The notes: a model not told the origin generated them from the sequence alone. Shown: positions 35,808-44,419, counted from the stretch's first letter. The stretch: DNA of 64,000 nucleotides from Saprospiraceae bacterium (GCA_007121335.1 SKLY01000012.1:30481-94480), one strand, 5' to 3'. Made by a program: numbers and translations.

Positions 35808-36272
35808 ATGAGAGAGAAACGAATGGCTTACATACAGGAGGTGGGTTTGTTTTTTGAGCGCCTTGGACTTACCCGCACTGCCGGAATGGTATTGGGATAT
35901 TTGATGTCTGATGACCGCGATGCAGTGAGTTTTCAGGAGATCAGAAAAGCACTAGAGATCAGCAAGGGATCGGCCAGCCAGAATTTGAATGGCTTGATTG
36001 AGTTGCAAATGGTCGAAAAAAGGCTGAAGCGAGGGGACAGAAAGACATATTATGCCTTTAAAATTCAGCCCATTGAAATCCTGTTAGAAGAGCGCATCAA
36101 TGTGATTGGAGTTCTTTTGGACCTCTTTGACAAAGCCCGTGAAATAAGGGGAAAGCGAGAGGACAGTTCGGATGAAAGTCTTCGCGATGCGATACGCACC
36201 TATGGATGGATTTCTGACAGACTGCGGGACCTGCGGGATGAATCCCTGGCCGATAGAGAAAAGTCTGATTAG
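35808..36272 (+). CDS. GbsR/MarR-family transcriptional regulator
   Basis: A 154-residue winged-helix regulator. Residues ~12-90 form the HTH: GLTRTAGMVLGYLM, then SFQEIRKALEISKGSASQNLNGLIEL as the recognition region, and a wing with RGDRKTYYAFK. The wording (IRKALEISKGSASQNL) fits GbsR-type regulators better than classical MarR. A dimerisation helix with many charged residues ends the protein. It heads the cluster encoding a LolA-like protein, two FtsX-like permeases and an ATPase, and probably controls it; the ligand is unknown. The promoter next to its start suggests that autoregulation is possible. Confidence 0.85.
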   Translation: MREKRMAYIQEVGLFFERLGLTRTAGMVLGYLMSDDRDAVSFQEIRKALEISKGSASQNLNGLIELQMVEKRLKRGDRKTYYAFKIQPIEILLEERINVIGVLLDLFDKAREIRGKREDSSDESLRDAIRTYGWISDRLRDLRDESLADREKSD

Positions 36273-36322
36273 GAGGGTGAGACTGAATATTTGCTCATCC
36301 TGATACTTGTTTTGAATACACA

Positions 36323-36352
36323 GGGGCGGATGGAAAAAGTAAGTTCCGCCTC
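36323..36352 (+). terminator. Hairpin between regulator and lolA-like gene (attenuator-like)
   Basis: Eight-pair stem GGGGCGGA / TCCGCCTC (one G-T pair) with a 14-nt loop, then TTTAA. The T-tract is short, so it may only reduce read-through into the downstream genes. Confidence 0.35.
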
Positions 36353-36376
36353 TTTAACCGGAAAAATTATTGAACT

Positions 36377-37123
36377 ATGAAAGTACTGATTTTCCTGTCC
36401 ATTTTTTGTTTTGGCATGCTGCCAGTGTTGGAATCCCAGGATTCGAGGCAGATTCTCGAGCGCATGGAAGATGTGATGCGCGGGGATAATCTCTATGCTG
36501 AAATGACCATGACCATTGAACGCCCGAGGTACGAGCGTGAAATCTCCATAAAGTCCTGGCACATTGGGAATGATTATTCCATGATTCTAGTGACAGCTCC
36601 TGCGCGAGACCGCGGCACTTCTTTTCTAATGCGCGAAAATAATATTTGGACCTACGACCCGCGAATCGACCGGGTGACCAGGCTTCCATCCTCTATGATG
36701 TCTCAGTCCTGGATGGGTTCTGATTTCACCAACGATGACCTCGTGAGGGACTCGGATGTGATTGAAGATTACGAGCACCGGGTGGTTCGCACTGAAGAGT
36801 ACGAGGGCAGAGATTGCTATGTACTCGAATTAATTCCCAAACCGGAAACACCTATAGTTTGGGGCAAGGTCAAAATGTGGGTAGCCAAAGACACTTACAT
36901 CCAATTGCGTATGGAACAGTACGACCAGCGAGGCGATTTGGTGAATGAGATCAAACTTAGTGAGATCAAGGCTTTTGGCGACCGGGAAGTGCCCTCTAGA
37001 ATGGTGGTGATACCGGTGGATCAGGAGGGCCGCCAAACCGTTTTGGAATACCAACTAATGGATTTTGATGCCGATATTGAACTCGACTTTTTTGACAGGA
37101 GAAATATGCAGCGATTGCAGTGA
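36377..37123 (+). CDS. Periplasmic LolA-like lipoprotein-sorting protein
   Basis: A 248-residue exported protein (MKVLIFLSIFCFGMLPVLES signal) of the 'outer membrane lipoprotein-sorting' type (PF17131-like, TP0789 family). DVMRGDNLYAEMTMTIERPRY, then GTSFLMRENNIWTYDPRIDR, SQSWMGSDFTNDDLVRDS and ETPIVWGKVKMWVAKDTY are typical blocks; the fold is a curved beta sheet that shelters a lipid or acyl chain. It lies just upstream of two FtsX-type permeases and an ATPase on the same strand, so it probably accepts the substrate these extract from the inner membrane. Cargo unknown. A 9-bp intercistronic hairpin (37190-37219) precedes the next gene. Confidence 0.88.
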   Translation: MKVLIFLSIFCFGMLPVLESQDSRQILERMEDVMRGDNLYAEMTMTIERPRYEREISIKSWHIGNDYSMILVTAPARDRGTSFLMRENNIWTYDPRIDRVTRLPSSMMSQSWMGSDFTNDDLVRDSDVIEDYEHRVVRTEEYEGRDCYVLELIPKPETPIVWGKVKMWVAKDTYIQLRMEQYDQRGDLVNEIKLSEIKAFGDREVPSRMVVIPVDQEGRQTVLEYQLMDFDADIELDFFDRRNMQRLQ

Positions 37124-37249
37124 TTTATTGCAAGTAAAATGAGTAGCCCGTTTATTGAAGCCAATTCCCGGGCCTGATAAAATAATAAACCGATGGGTTT
37201 TCATTGAATTACCCGTCGGCGAAGGTTTGAAGATAAACAGGATTTTCAG

Positions 37250-38476
37250 ATGAAAACTTTATTTAAACTCGCCTGGAGGAGCCTTTGGAGGAACAAGAGA
37301 AGGACCCTGATTACCATTTCTGCTCTGATATTTGCTGTGGTGGCCTCTGTTTTTATGCAATCAATCAACCGGGGGTCCCACGAAATGATCGTGGATAATA
37401 TGACCCGCTTTCAGACTGGATACTTGCAGATTCAGGACTACCGGTTTGAAAATGAGCCCTCACTGGACAATTCCTTTTATTACGACGGTGATTTGGAAAG
37501 AGAACTGCTCGAACAGGATGACCGCATCACTTTTGTTTTGCCGAGAATTGAAACTTTTATGCTGGCTGCCGATGAGCAGACCACCAGGGGCGGTTTTGTC
37601 TTTGGAGTGGACCTGGAAAAAGAACACCAATTCAACGGCCTTAAAGACCGGCTGGTAAATGGTCGTTTTTTTGATGATCGAGAGCGTGGGGTGGTGCTGA
37701 GCCAGGGGTTTTCCGACCGGCTGGGATTGTCTGTGAGTGATACCATTGCTCTGATCGGACAGGGTCGATTCGGCATGTCTGCCAGTGGTCTTTATGAAAT
37801 TGTGGGAATTATGGATCACCCATTGCCCGATATGAACTCCAGGACCATTTACATGCCACTGGAAACCGCCAGAGAGCTGCTATCCGCTGAGGATAAGGTC
37901 ACCTCGCTTTTGATCGGAATGGATAGCGACCGGCACACGGATGCAGTTGCTGCAAATATTGGTCATTTTTTGGAGGGCAGCGAACTCCGCGTGTTTACGT
38001 GGCCCGAATTGATACCGGAGTTGCTCGAATTGCTGGAATTTGACCTGGTAGGGGCGTACTTGATGTCCTACATTCTGTACATCGTAATTGCATTTGGATT
38101 TTTCGGGACTATTCTCACAATGACACTGGAGCGCATTAAGGAATTCGGCATTTTGATATCAGTGGGTATGGCACGGTTAAAGCTCGCTTTTACACTCTTC
38201 CTGGAGGTGTTTATCATCGGATTGTTGGGAGTGATTGCCGGTGTTGTATTTGCCTGGTTGTTGCTCTACTATTTTTACCTGTATCCGATTGAGCTGACCG
38301 GTGAGTTGGCGGAAACGGTGATTGATATGGGTTGGGCGCCGGTACTACCGATGTCATTTGCCCCGGACCAGTTTTATACACAGGCTGTAATTGTATTTTT
38401 TATTGCAATCCTCATAGCTGTTTATCCCATGTACCGGGTAATTCGACTCGATGTCATCAGCGCCTCTCGCTCGTGA
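37250..38476 (+). CDS. FtsX-type ABC transporter permease (LolC/E-like), subunit 1
   Basis: A 408-residue permease of the MacB/LolCE superfamily. Helix 1 (residues ~20-40) follows a basic N-terminal LAWRSLWRNKRRT amphipathic segment; a periplasmic domain spans ~45-270; three more helices lie at ~275-300, ~320-350 and ~380-400, with the FtsX coupling segment RIKEFGILISVGM in between. Four helices and a single periplasmic domain suit LolC/E-type extrusion of lipidated substrates rather than a channel. Its length nearly equals that of the next permease, suggesting an asymmetric pair. ATG 37250 lies 126 bp after the lolA-like gene. Confidence 0.9.
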   Translation: MKTLFKLAWRSLWRNKRRTLITISALIFAVVASVFMQSINRGSHEMIVDNMTRFQTGYLQIQDYRFENEPSLDNSFYYDGDLERELLEQDDRITFVLPRIETFMLAADEQTTRGGFVFGVDLEKEHQFNGLKDRLVNGRFFDDRERGVVLSQGFSDRLGLSVSDTIALIGQGRFGMSASGLYEIVGIMDHPLPDMNSRTIYMPLETARELLSAEDKVTSLLIGMDSDRHTDAVAANIGHFLEGSELRVFTWPELIPELLELLEFDLVGAYLMSYILYIVIAFGFFGTILTMTLERIKEFGILISVGMARLKLAFTLFLEVFIIGLLGVIAGVVFAWLLLYYFYLYPIELTGELAETVIDMGWAPVLPMSFAPDQFYTQAVIVFFIAILIAVYPMYRVIRLDVISASRS

Positions 38477-38590
38477 CCACTTTTGGAATTTTAAATGAAC
38501 TGAGCAGATAAATTGATTGCAGAAAAAAATAAAGTACGGGGTGAATAGAATTACAGCCTGGCCCCGATGAATGATTGAAAATTTTTGCCA

Positions 38591-39811
38591 ATGAAAATAC
38601 TTCTCAAAATTGCCTGGAGGAACATATGGAGGAACAAAGGTCGGAGTGCTGCCCTTTTAACCGCCATTGTGATAGGTTTGTGGGCGGGCGTAGTAACGGT
38701 TGGACTCATGACCGGCCTATTGGATCAGCGCATTGATAATTTAATCGACTCTGAAATTGCCCATCTTCAGGCCCATCATCCCGAATTCAGGGAAGAACAC
38801 AGACCGGAAATGGTTCTTCCTGATGTTACAAAACTAACCACCTGGCTGGATGAACACCAGTCTGTCCGCTCCTACACTGCGCGGTCCATAGTTGAGGGCA
38901 TGTTTCAATCTCCCGTAAAAACCTCCGGGGTGCGAATCATGGGGGTCGATCCGGAAAGGGAGCGCAATACCACTACTTTTCACGAAAACCTGGTCAGTGG
39001 TGATTACGTGGATGCAGATATTAGAAATCCCGTCATCCTGGGCCTTGAGTTGGCTGAAGAGCACAATATAGAAATTGGAAATCGCATCGTATTGACTTTT
39101 GAGCAGTTAGATGGTGAATTGGCATCGGCTGCTTTTAATGTGAGTGGGTTTTTCAGATCGGGTTCCACCCATTACGACAGGGGCAATGTGATTGTCCACA
39201 TAAAAGATATTCAGGAACTATTGAGTGAGAAGCCGGTTTTTCACGAGATTGCAGTGGTGCTACACGATATTGAGGAGGCCGAAAGTGTAGTGATGGCCAT
39301 CAATGAACAGTTCGATGGATTGGTTGCACAAACCTGGGACCAACTCTCACCGGAACTCGGCACTATTGTTCTTTTGGGTTCTTTCATGCTCTTTATCGTG
39401 ACTATGATCATAATGATCGCCCTTGCCTTTGGGATTCTCAACACCATGTTGATGGCACTTTTCGAGCGCATTCGTGAGATTGGCATGCTCATCAGTATTG
39501 GAATGAGTCGAATAAGGGTCTTTTTCATGATCGTACTGGAAGCGGTAATGCTGACTATTACCGGGGCGGCCGTCGGGATGCTGTTTGCCTGGGGAACCAT
39601 TACACTATTGAACAGAGAGGGCGTGGATTTGGCCCTTTTTGCCGGTGGAATCGAAGAAATCGGTTGGCCCACGGTCATTTATCCGGCAATTACCCTGGGG
39701 GAGTTTTTCTCTATTACAGTGGTAGTGATAACCATGACATTGTTGGCTACTCTGTACCCGGCTTATAAGGCATTTAGGGTCAATCCAATGGAAGTGGAAA
39801 AAGATACCTGA
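38591..39811 (+). CDS. FtsX-type ABC transporter permease (LolC/E-like), subunit 2
   Basis: A 406-residue permease, paralogous to the preceding one: same WRNIWRNKGR N-terminal segment, helix 1 at ~18-40, periplasmic domain ~45-260 (DLQ-type MacB core with GLELAEEHNIEIGNRI), helices at ~265-295, ~315-345 and ~375-395, and RIREIGMLISIGMSRIR as coupling segment. ATG at 38591 was preferred to a TTG two codons earlier. With the ATPase that follows 35 bp later it completes a type VII-like ABC exporter. Confidence 0.9.
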   Translation: MKILLKIAWRNIWRNKGRSAALLTAIVIGLWAGVVTVGLMTGLLDQRIDNLIDSEIAHLQAHHPEFREEHRPEMVLPDVTKLTTWLDEHQSVRSYTARSIVEGMFQSPVKTSGVRIMGVDPERERNTTTFHENLVSGDYVDADIRNPVILGLELAEEHNIEIGNRIVLTFEQLDGELASAAFNVSGFFRSGSTHYDRGNVIVHIKDIQELLSEKPVFHEIAVVLHDIEEAESVVMAINEQFDGLVAQTWDQLSPELGTIVLLGSFMLFIVTMIIMIALAFGILNTMLMALFERIREIGMLISIGMSRIRVFFMIVLEAVMLTITGAAVGMLFAWGTITLLNREGVDLALFAGGIEEIGWPTVIYPAITLGEFFSITVVVITMTLLATLYPAYKAFRVNPMEVEKDT

Positions 39812-39846
39812 TAATTAAAAATCTAACGAATAAAAATTCCATAATT

Positions 39847-40554
39847 ATGGCTGTAATAAGAACCGAAAAAATCTGCAAGGTGTACAACCCGGACACTATA
39901 CCGGTGCACGCGTTAAAAGATGTGTCGATCCAGGTCGAGAAGGGGGAGTTCACCAGCCTGGTGGGACCTTCAGGTTCCGGGAAAACCACATTGCTAAATA
40001 TGCTGGGGGCGCTCGACATGCCTTCTTCCGGAAAATCATTTATAGGAGATGTCGAAGTCACAAAACTTTCCGACAAGGAACGGATAAATTTTCGCCTTCA
40101 CAACATTGGATTTGTCTTTCAGCACTACAACCTGATTCCCGTGTTCACTGCACGCGAAAATGTGTCCTTCATAATGATGTTGCAGGGGGTGGCCCAGAAA
40201 GAATTGTTGGAGCGCGCCGATGAATTGCTGGAAAGTGTGGGGCTCGGAGACCGAAAAGATGCAAGGCCGCATGAGTTGTCAGGAGGACAGCAGCAGCGTG
40301 TGGCTGTGGCGAGGGCGCTCGCTTCAAAACCCAGATTTATACTAGCAGACGAACCTACGGCCAACCTGGATACCAAAGCGGCTATGAACCTGCTCGACAT
40401 CATGGAAAAAATGAACGAGGAGCAAAAGGTCACCTTCGTTTTTTCAACCCACGATCAACGTGTCATTAAAAGGGCTCGTCGCGTGGTCACGCTGGTCGAT
40501 GGTGCCGTTCATTCCGATAAAACCACAACCCCTGATAATACTGTGAAAGAGTGA
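39847..40554 (+). CDS. LolD/MacB-type ABC transporter ATPase
   Basis: A 235-residue ABC ATPase. Walker A GPSGSGKTT (40-48), Q-loop FVFQHYNLIPVFTARENV, signature LSGGQQQR (144-151), Walker B FILADE (164-169), D-loop and H-loop FSTHD are intact. The wording EKGEFTSLVGPSGSGKTTLLNMLGALD and FQHYNLIP is that of LolD/MacB ATPases, which power FtsX-type permeases mechanically. It follows two such permeases. The 215-bp gap to the outer-membrane gene is occupied by a repeat module. Confidence 0.93.
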   Translation: MAVIRTEKICKVYNPDTIPVHALKDVSIQVEKGEFTSLVGPSGSGKTTLLNMLGALDMPSSGKSFIGDVEVTKLSDKERINFRLHNIGFVFQHYNLIPVFTARENVSFIMMLQGVAQKELLERADELLESVGLGDRKDARPHELSGGQQQRVAVARALASKPRFILADEPTANLDTKAAMNLLDIMEKMNEEQKVTFVFSTHDQRVIKRARRVVTLVDGAVHSDKTTTPDNTVKE

Positions 40555-40559
40555 TAATG

Positions 40560-40735
40560 GGAAATATACAGTTATTCAATTACGAATGACGAATTGGGGA
40601 TTTGGCAAGAATTCTGACCTTCTGGGTGAAATGAGGGATTATTGGGTGATTAGGTGTGTAGGAATTTGGTTTCACGCGGAGGGGATAAAGCTTCAGGAAA
40701 GAAGGTTTTAAAGAGTAAGAAAAGTTTTAGAATGG
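40560..40735. repeat. Composite intergenic repeat block D (partial)
   Basis: Contains attacgaatgacgaattggggattt, aagaattctgaccttctgggtgaaatgagggatt, gattaggtgtgtaggaatttgg and ttcacgcggagg, the left-hand modules of the composite repeat also found at 60.85 and 63.4 kb. It sits between the ABC ATPase and the barrel gene. Confidence 0.7.
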
Positions 40736-40769
40736 ACACTTGTGGATTACTAACTCAAGAAGTTTAATC

Positions 40770-41927
40770 ATGAGAAACATACCATTGGTGATTTTCTCTC
40801 TTTTGTTCCCCTTTTGTTTATCCGGGCAATTGAGTGAGCGCCTGGATGTCAGTGGATACTTCCAGGGTAATCCGGTATTTATAAACGCCGATCTCCCGCC
40901 ACCTCTGACCAGGAGCAATTGGATGGAGTACAGGTTGCAAAACAGGCTCAATATCCGCCTCGATGTATCGGAATCTGTCCAGTTCTACTGGCAAATGAGA
41001 ACACGGGCTTTTTTTGGGGATCTGGTGAGAGAATTGCCGGGATATGCGAGTGGAATTGATGTGGATGATGGCCTGGTTAATATGTCCTGGATGGTGGCTT
41101 CCAGGGAAAAGTGGGTATTGCACTACATACCGGACCGACTTTACTTTCGCTACACTGCCGATGACTGGGATGTGCGCATAGGTCGTCAGCGCGTGAATTG
41201 GGGCATTAATACCATCACCAATCCCAATGATATTTTTAACATATACTCTTTTTACGACTTTGATTACCGGGAGCGACCGGGTTCCGATGCAATCCGGGTA
41301 CAGCGATATTTAGGGATAAGCGAGCGGGTGGAGTTTGCCGCCAGTCCATCTAGAAACTTTAGAAACAGCATCTTTGCCGGCCTTTACGGATTTAATTGGG
41401 GCAATTACGATATCCAGGTCATCGGTGGATACTACAGAAACCGACTGGCTTTGGGTGGCGGCTGGGCCGGAAGTATTGAAGGAGCGGGATTCAAGGGAGA
41501 ATTGATGTACTACGCCGATTTTGAAAAGGAAAACGGAAATCGGGCTACCAATTTCGTGGCAGCTATTTCGGGGGATTATATGTTTGCATCCGGTTTGTTT
41601 GTAACCACGGAGTTTTTGTTCAATGCAGATGGCGGATTGGATCAATTGTTACTCATTGCTGAGGACTTTGCTCCAGACAACCCCTCTCTGTCAAAGTACC
41701 AAATTGCCATGCAACTGACCTATCCGGTTCACCCACTTGTAGATTTAATTTTTGCCACCATTTACTACCCTGATGAGGCCGCTGTTTTTTTGTCTCCGGG
41801 AGTCAGTTGGTCGGTTATAGAAAATCTGGACATTCAGTTGCTTGGGCAGGCTTTTGTCGGTAGGTCAGATTCCGTGCTTTCAAATGCTGCCAATCTTGTG
41901 ACTGCCTCAGTGAGATACAGTTATTGA
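40770..41927 (+). CDS. Outer-membrane beta-barrel protein (DUF1302-like porin)
   Basis: A 385-residue exported protein: signal peptide MRNIPLVIFSLLFPFCLSG, then regularly alternating strands (YRLQNRLNIRLDVSESVQFYWQMRTRAFF, shown only in part by the pattern) ending in a C-terminal aromatic strand VTASVRYSY, the usual signal for barrel insertion. DVRIGRQRVNWGINTITNPNDIFN is the plug/strand motif found in DUF1302- and alginate-export-like porins. Position downstream of the LolA-like/ABC genes suggests it is the outer-membrane end of that route. A TTG ten codons upstream was rejected since it precedes the signal peptide. Terminated by a strong bidirectional hairpin. Confidence 0.8.
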   Translation: MRNIPLVIFSLLFPFCLSGQLSERLDVSGYFQGNPVFINADLPPPLTRSNWMEYRLQNRLNIRLDVSESVQFYWQMRTRAFFGDLVRELPGYASGIDVDDGLVNMSWMVASREKWVLHYIPDRLYFRYTADDWDVRIGRQRVNWGINTITNPNDIFNIYSFYDFDYRERPGSDAIRVQRYLGISERVEFAASPSRNFRNSIFAGLYGFNWGNYDIQVIGGYYRNRLALGGGWAGSIEGAGFKGELMYYADFEKENGNRATNFVAAISGDYMFASGLFVTTEFLFNADGGLDQLLLIAEDFAPDNPSLSKYQIAMQLTYPVHPLVDLIFATIYYPDEAAVFLSPGVSWSVIENLDIQLLGQAFVGRSDSVLSNAANLVTASVRYSY

Positions 41928-41933
41928 GGTTTT

Positions 41934-41970
41934 GACACAAAAAAAGCCGGAAGGATTGACCCTCCGGCTT
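41934..41970. terminator. Bidirectional terminator between barrel gene and rpmA
   Basis: AGCCGGA.GG / CC.TCCGGCT stem (41945-41969) with ATTGA loop. On the minus strand it is followed by TTTTTTTG, a strong terminator for rplU-rpmA; on the plus strand the tail is weaker (TACATATTTC). Confidence 0.85.
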
Positions 41971-42013
41971 ACATATTTCTCATTTGTTAAATCCCGGTTC
42001 CCGGGGTAGGAAT

Positions 42014-42700
42014 TTACTCCTCCTCCTGGTCGTCGGCTTTAAGCTTAGCTTGTAGTTCTTTGAGTTCATCCATTTTGCCCTCTGCCGCAAGTTTGGCCTG
42101 CTGTGGCCATTCGGTCGGGTCAAATGCCTTGTATCTGCTGCCCGCCTCTTCCAATATGGCTTTGAGTTGATCAACAGTTGCTGAAGCTATGGAGTCGAAA
42201 GTAGCAAAACCACCGGCTGCGAGAACTTCTGCTAATTTGGGACCCACGCCATCAAGTACCTTGAGGTTGTCAGGCTTGCCGGCATCCGCTGGGATGGCTT
42301 CTTTCTTAGGAGCCTCGGCTTTGGGTTCTTCAGCTTTAGTTTCTTCCACTTTAGGAGCCTCAGCTTTTGCAGGTTCCTCTTTTTTAGCTGGAGCAGCTGT
42401 TTTTGCCTTAGCGATTTTAGAGTCCAACTTTTCTGCTACCTCTTCCATTTTTGGAATGATGGAGACAAAAGTTCTTCTCAGTCTTTTCTTTTTGAACCTG
42501 ACCGTTCCGTCAGTAAGAGCATAGAGCGTGTGGTCTTTGCCGATTCCGACATTGTCACCTGCGTGGAACCTGGTCCCGCGCTGACGCACGATTATATTTC
42601 CTGCAACAGCCTCCTGGCCGCCGTAGAGTTTTACACCCAGGCGTTTACTATTACTGTCGCGTCCATTGTCCGTACTACCTACACCTTTTTTGTGTGCCAT
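42014..42700 (-). CDS. rpmA: Ribosomal protein L27 with Lys/Ala/Glu/Pro linker and helix-hairpin-helix domain
   Basis: A 228-residue protein. Residues 1-~85 are a canonical bL27 ([20 protein letters not shown] start, [39 protein letters not shown]). Instead of stopping at ~85, the frame continues into a low-complexity [19 protein letters not shown] linker (~100-140) and a helix-hairpin-helix-like domain of ~75 residues ([20 protein letters not shown], then [20 protein letters not shown]). Such HhH tails are known on some Bacteroidota ribosomal proteins, L21 in particular as I recall. The added domain could bind rRNA or DNA. Cotranscribed with rplU. Confidence 0.93.
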   Translation of the reverse strand: MAHKKGVGSTDNGRDSNSKRLGVKLYGGQEAVAGNIIVRQRGTRFHAGDNVGIGKDHTLYALTDGTVRFKKKRLRRTFVSIIPKMEEVAEKLDSKIAKAKTAAPAKKEEPAKAEAPKVEETKAEEPKAEAPKKEAIPADAGKPDNLKVLDGVGPKLAEVLAAGGFATFDSIASATVDQLKAILEEAGSRYKAFDPTEWPQQAKLAAEGKMDELKELQAKLKADDQEEE

Positions 42701-42721
42701 GATCTGATTGGTTTAAGTCGA

Positions 42722-43033
42722 TTAAACAGAAATTTTATCAATATGGAGTTCAGAGAGGTACTGTCTGTGCCCTTTTTTGCGTCTGTAACCTTTTCTTCTC
42801 TTCTTCTTGAAGACGATCAATTTATCATCCTTGAGGTGGTCCACTACAGTAGCCTCCACGGTTGCGCTTTCCACCTTGGGTTTTCCAATGCGGACATCAC
42901 CTCCATTGGCCACGAGAAGGACTTCGTCAAAGGAAACCTTTGAACCCGATTCTTCAGGCAGTCTGTGAACGAAGACTTTCATGCCTTCCTCGACCTTAAA
43001 TTGCTGCCCTGCTATATTGACAATTGCGTACAT
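42722..43033 (-). CDS. rplU: Ribosomal protein L21
   Basis: A 103-residue bL21 of normal length. MYAIVNIAGQQFKVEEGMKVFVHRL is the conserved N-terminus (given in part), and VVDHLKDDKLIVFKKKRRKGYRRKKGHRQ the rRNA-binding basic region with the family's YRRKKGHRQ motif. ATG 43033 matches the conserved start; three in-frame codons upstream were excluded. First gene of rplU-rpmA, 21 bp before rpmA, with a consensus promoter upstream. Confidence 0.97.
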   Translation of the reverse strand: MYAIVNIAGQQFKVEEGMKVFVHRLPEESGSKVSFDEVLLVANGGDVRIGKPKVESATVEATVVDHLKDDKLIVFKKKRRKGYRRKKGHRQYLSELHIDKISV

Positions 43034-43059
43034 AATTACCACTTTTTAGAAATGGACTG

Positions 43060-43092
43060 CAAAGGTACAACTATGTTTTGAAATAACACAAA
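43060..43092 (-). promoter_or_regulatory. Promoter of rplU-rpmA
   Basis: On the minus strand TTTG (43092-43089), a 21-bp spacer and TACCTTTG (43067-43060), matching the Bacteroidota consensus in both halves, 26 bp before the rplU start. Confidence 0.75.
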
Positions 43093-43098
43093 CATCTG

Positions 43099-44346
43099 TC
43101 AAAATAATTCTCTAAGTCGGAAGGTATGTGTTTGTCTGTCCTCTTCTCTTTCCACACGTACCCTGATTCTCTTTCCTTCCTGGCGCTCCAATCTGTTGGT
43201 AATAAACCTGAGACTCATAAATGATGACGGCCATCTCTGAAAGGCTACGATCCTGTCACCCCTGCGCAATCCCGCTTCCCAGGCGGGGGATTTATCTGCT
43301 ACATTGGCGATGTAAAACCGGTTTAATTCCGGTCCCGCTGCAATTACAGACATCCCGCTTTTGTTATACCGAAAAGGTTCGTCAAAATTTCGCTCGGGTC
43401 TCAGGTGAATGACCTCATCGGTATAGTTAATATACAGGTGAAAACGATTGAGTAATTGATTGCCGATTATTCCCTCCCGGTTGAGGTCCCTGAAGTCGAT
43501 GGCCATGGTGTCAATATCCTGAAAATTGGTGACGATGTCTCCGAATTGATGATCCCACAATTCAAGGCCCGGAACACGGCTAAGGTAGCCCTTTAGGTAT
43601 CCACCGAGTCCTGCACCCAATTGGCCACTAATCGCATTTTCAGGTATTTCAAGATCGGGGTGTGTATTGGAGTGCAACAATAAGGGAAGGCCCGCGCCGG
43701 TATCCAGCAAGAAACGCAGTGGGGTTTTATCATTGCCGTTAAGTCGAACATTGCCTTTGACGTAGGGCTTGTTATTGATAACTTCGATGGGGAAGCTGTG
43801 GTAATTGGACCCCGGTTCCTTGAAAGAAGATCTGTGGTGCAACTCAATGTAATTCCGTCTGTAGTTTATTTCCACTATATAATCGGCAAAGAAAGAAGCA
43901 CCCAACAATCCGTGCACCGTTTTTCCCAACAATTGATCCAGTACTGAATGGTCCTCCTCCAATACCAGTATGCTCATATTTTTGGACTTCGAGGGTGCGG
44001 CCTTGACAGGAATATTGTGAGCGATAAGTGCGTGGAGTTCACGGCTGAGGTCGGCCCCATATACAGGAATTCTGCGGTCGTATTCCACACCAAAAATGTC
44101 GGTGTAAATTCTGTTGAATAATATGGTGTGTTGGGCTCCAGTGTCGAAAATGAGGTTTAGTTCCAGGTTTCCAAATATCGTAGCCCGGATAATGATAAAA
44201 TCCTGATGGGTCTGAAACGGTATGCGCACACTTTCTCCGTCCTGGGTGATATCCTGCACCTGGGTTGATAATGGACTCCCACTGCTAAAGGCAAACAGAA
44301 AGGTTATCCAAAGAACCGAAATATGTGATTTTAATCTACGTATCAT
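43099..44346 (-). CDS. Secreted retropepsin-like aspartic protease with two DTGA lobes and a PDZ domain
   Basis: A 415-residue exported protein (hydrophobic N-terminus VLWITFLFAFSSG). Two aspartic-protease motifs are present in tandem: LIFDTGAQH (Asp68) and FLLDTGAGLP (Asp215), each followed by the hydrophobic-Gly signature (HGLLGASFF at ~145; GIIGNQLLNRF at ~285-295). Retropepsin-like enzymes normally have one lobe per chain and dimerise; here both lobes lie in one chain, like pepsin. Residues ~340-410 form a PDZ domain (FYIANVADKSPAWEAGLRRGDRI). A role in envelope proteolysis is inferred. Divergent from rplU. Confidence 0.85.
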   Translation of the reverse strand: MIRRLKSHISVLWITFLFAFSSGSPLSTQVQDITQDGESVRIPFQTHQDFIIIRATIFGNLELNLIFDTGAQHTILFNRIYTDIFGVEYDRRIPVYGADLSRELHALIAHNIPVKAAPSKSKNMSILVLEEDHSVLDQLLGKTVHGLLGASFFADYIVEINYRRNYIELHHRSSFKEPGSNYHSFPIEVINNKPYVKGNVRLNGNDKTPLRFLLDTGAGLPLLLHSNTHPDLEIPENAISGQLGAGLGGYLKGYLSRVPGLELWDHQFGDIVTNFQDIDTMAIDFRDLNREGIIGNQLLNRFHLYINYTDEVIHLRPERNFDEPFRYNKSGMSVIAAGPELNRFYIANVADKSPAWEAGLRRGDRIVAFQRWPSSFMSLRFITNRLERQEGKRIRVRVEREEDRQTHTFRLRELF

Positions 44347-44419
44347 CCATAGTACAACGCAAGCAGACCAGACTCTTGTTTAATTCCCGGAAATCCGTAT
44401 TGAAATGTTTGATGCGTAA

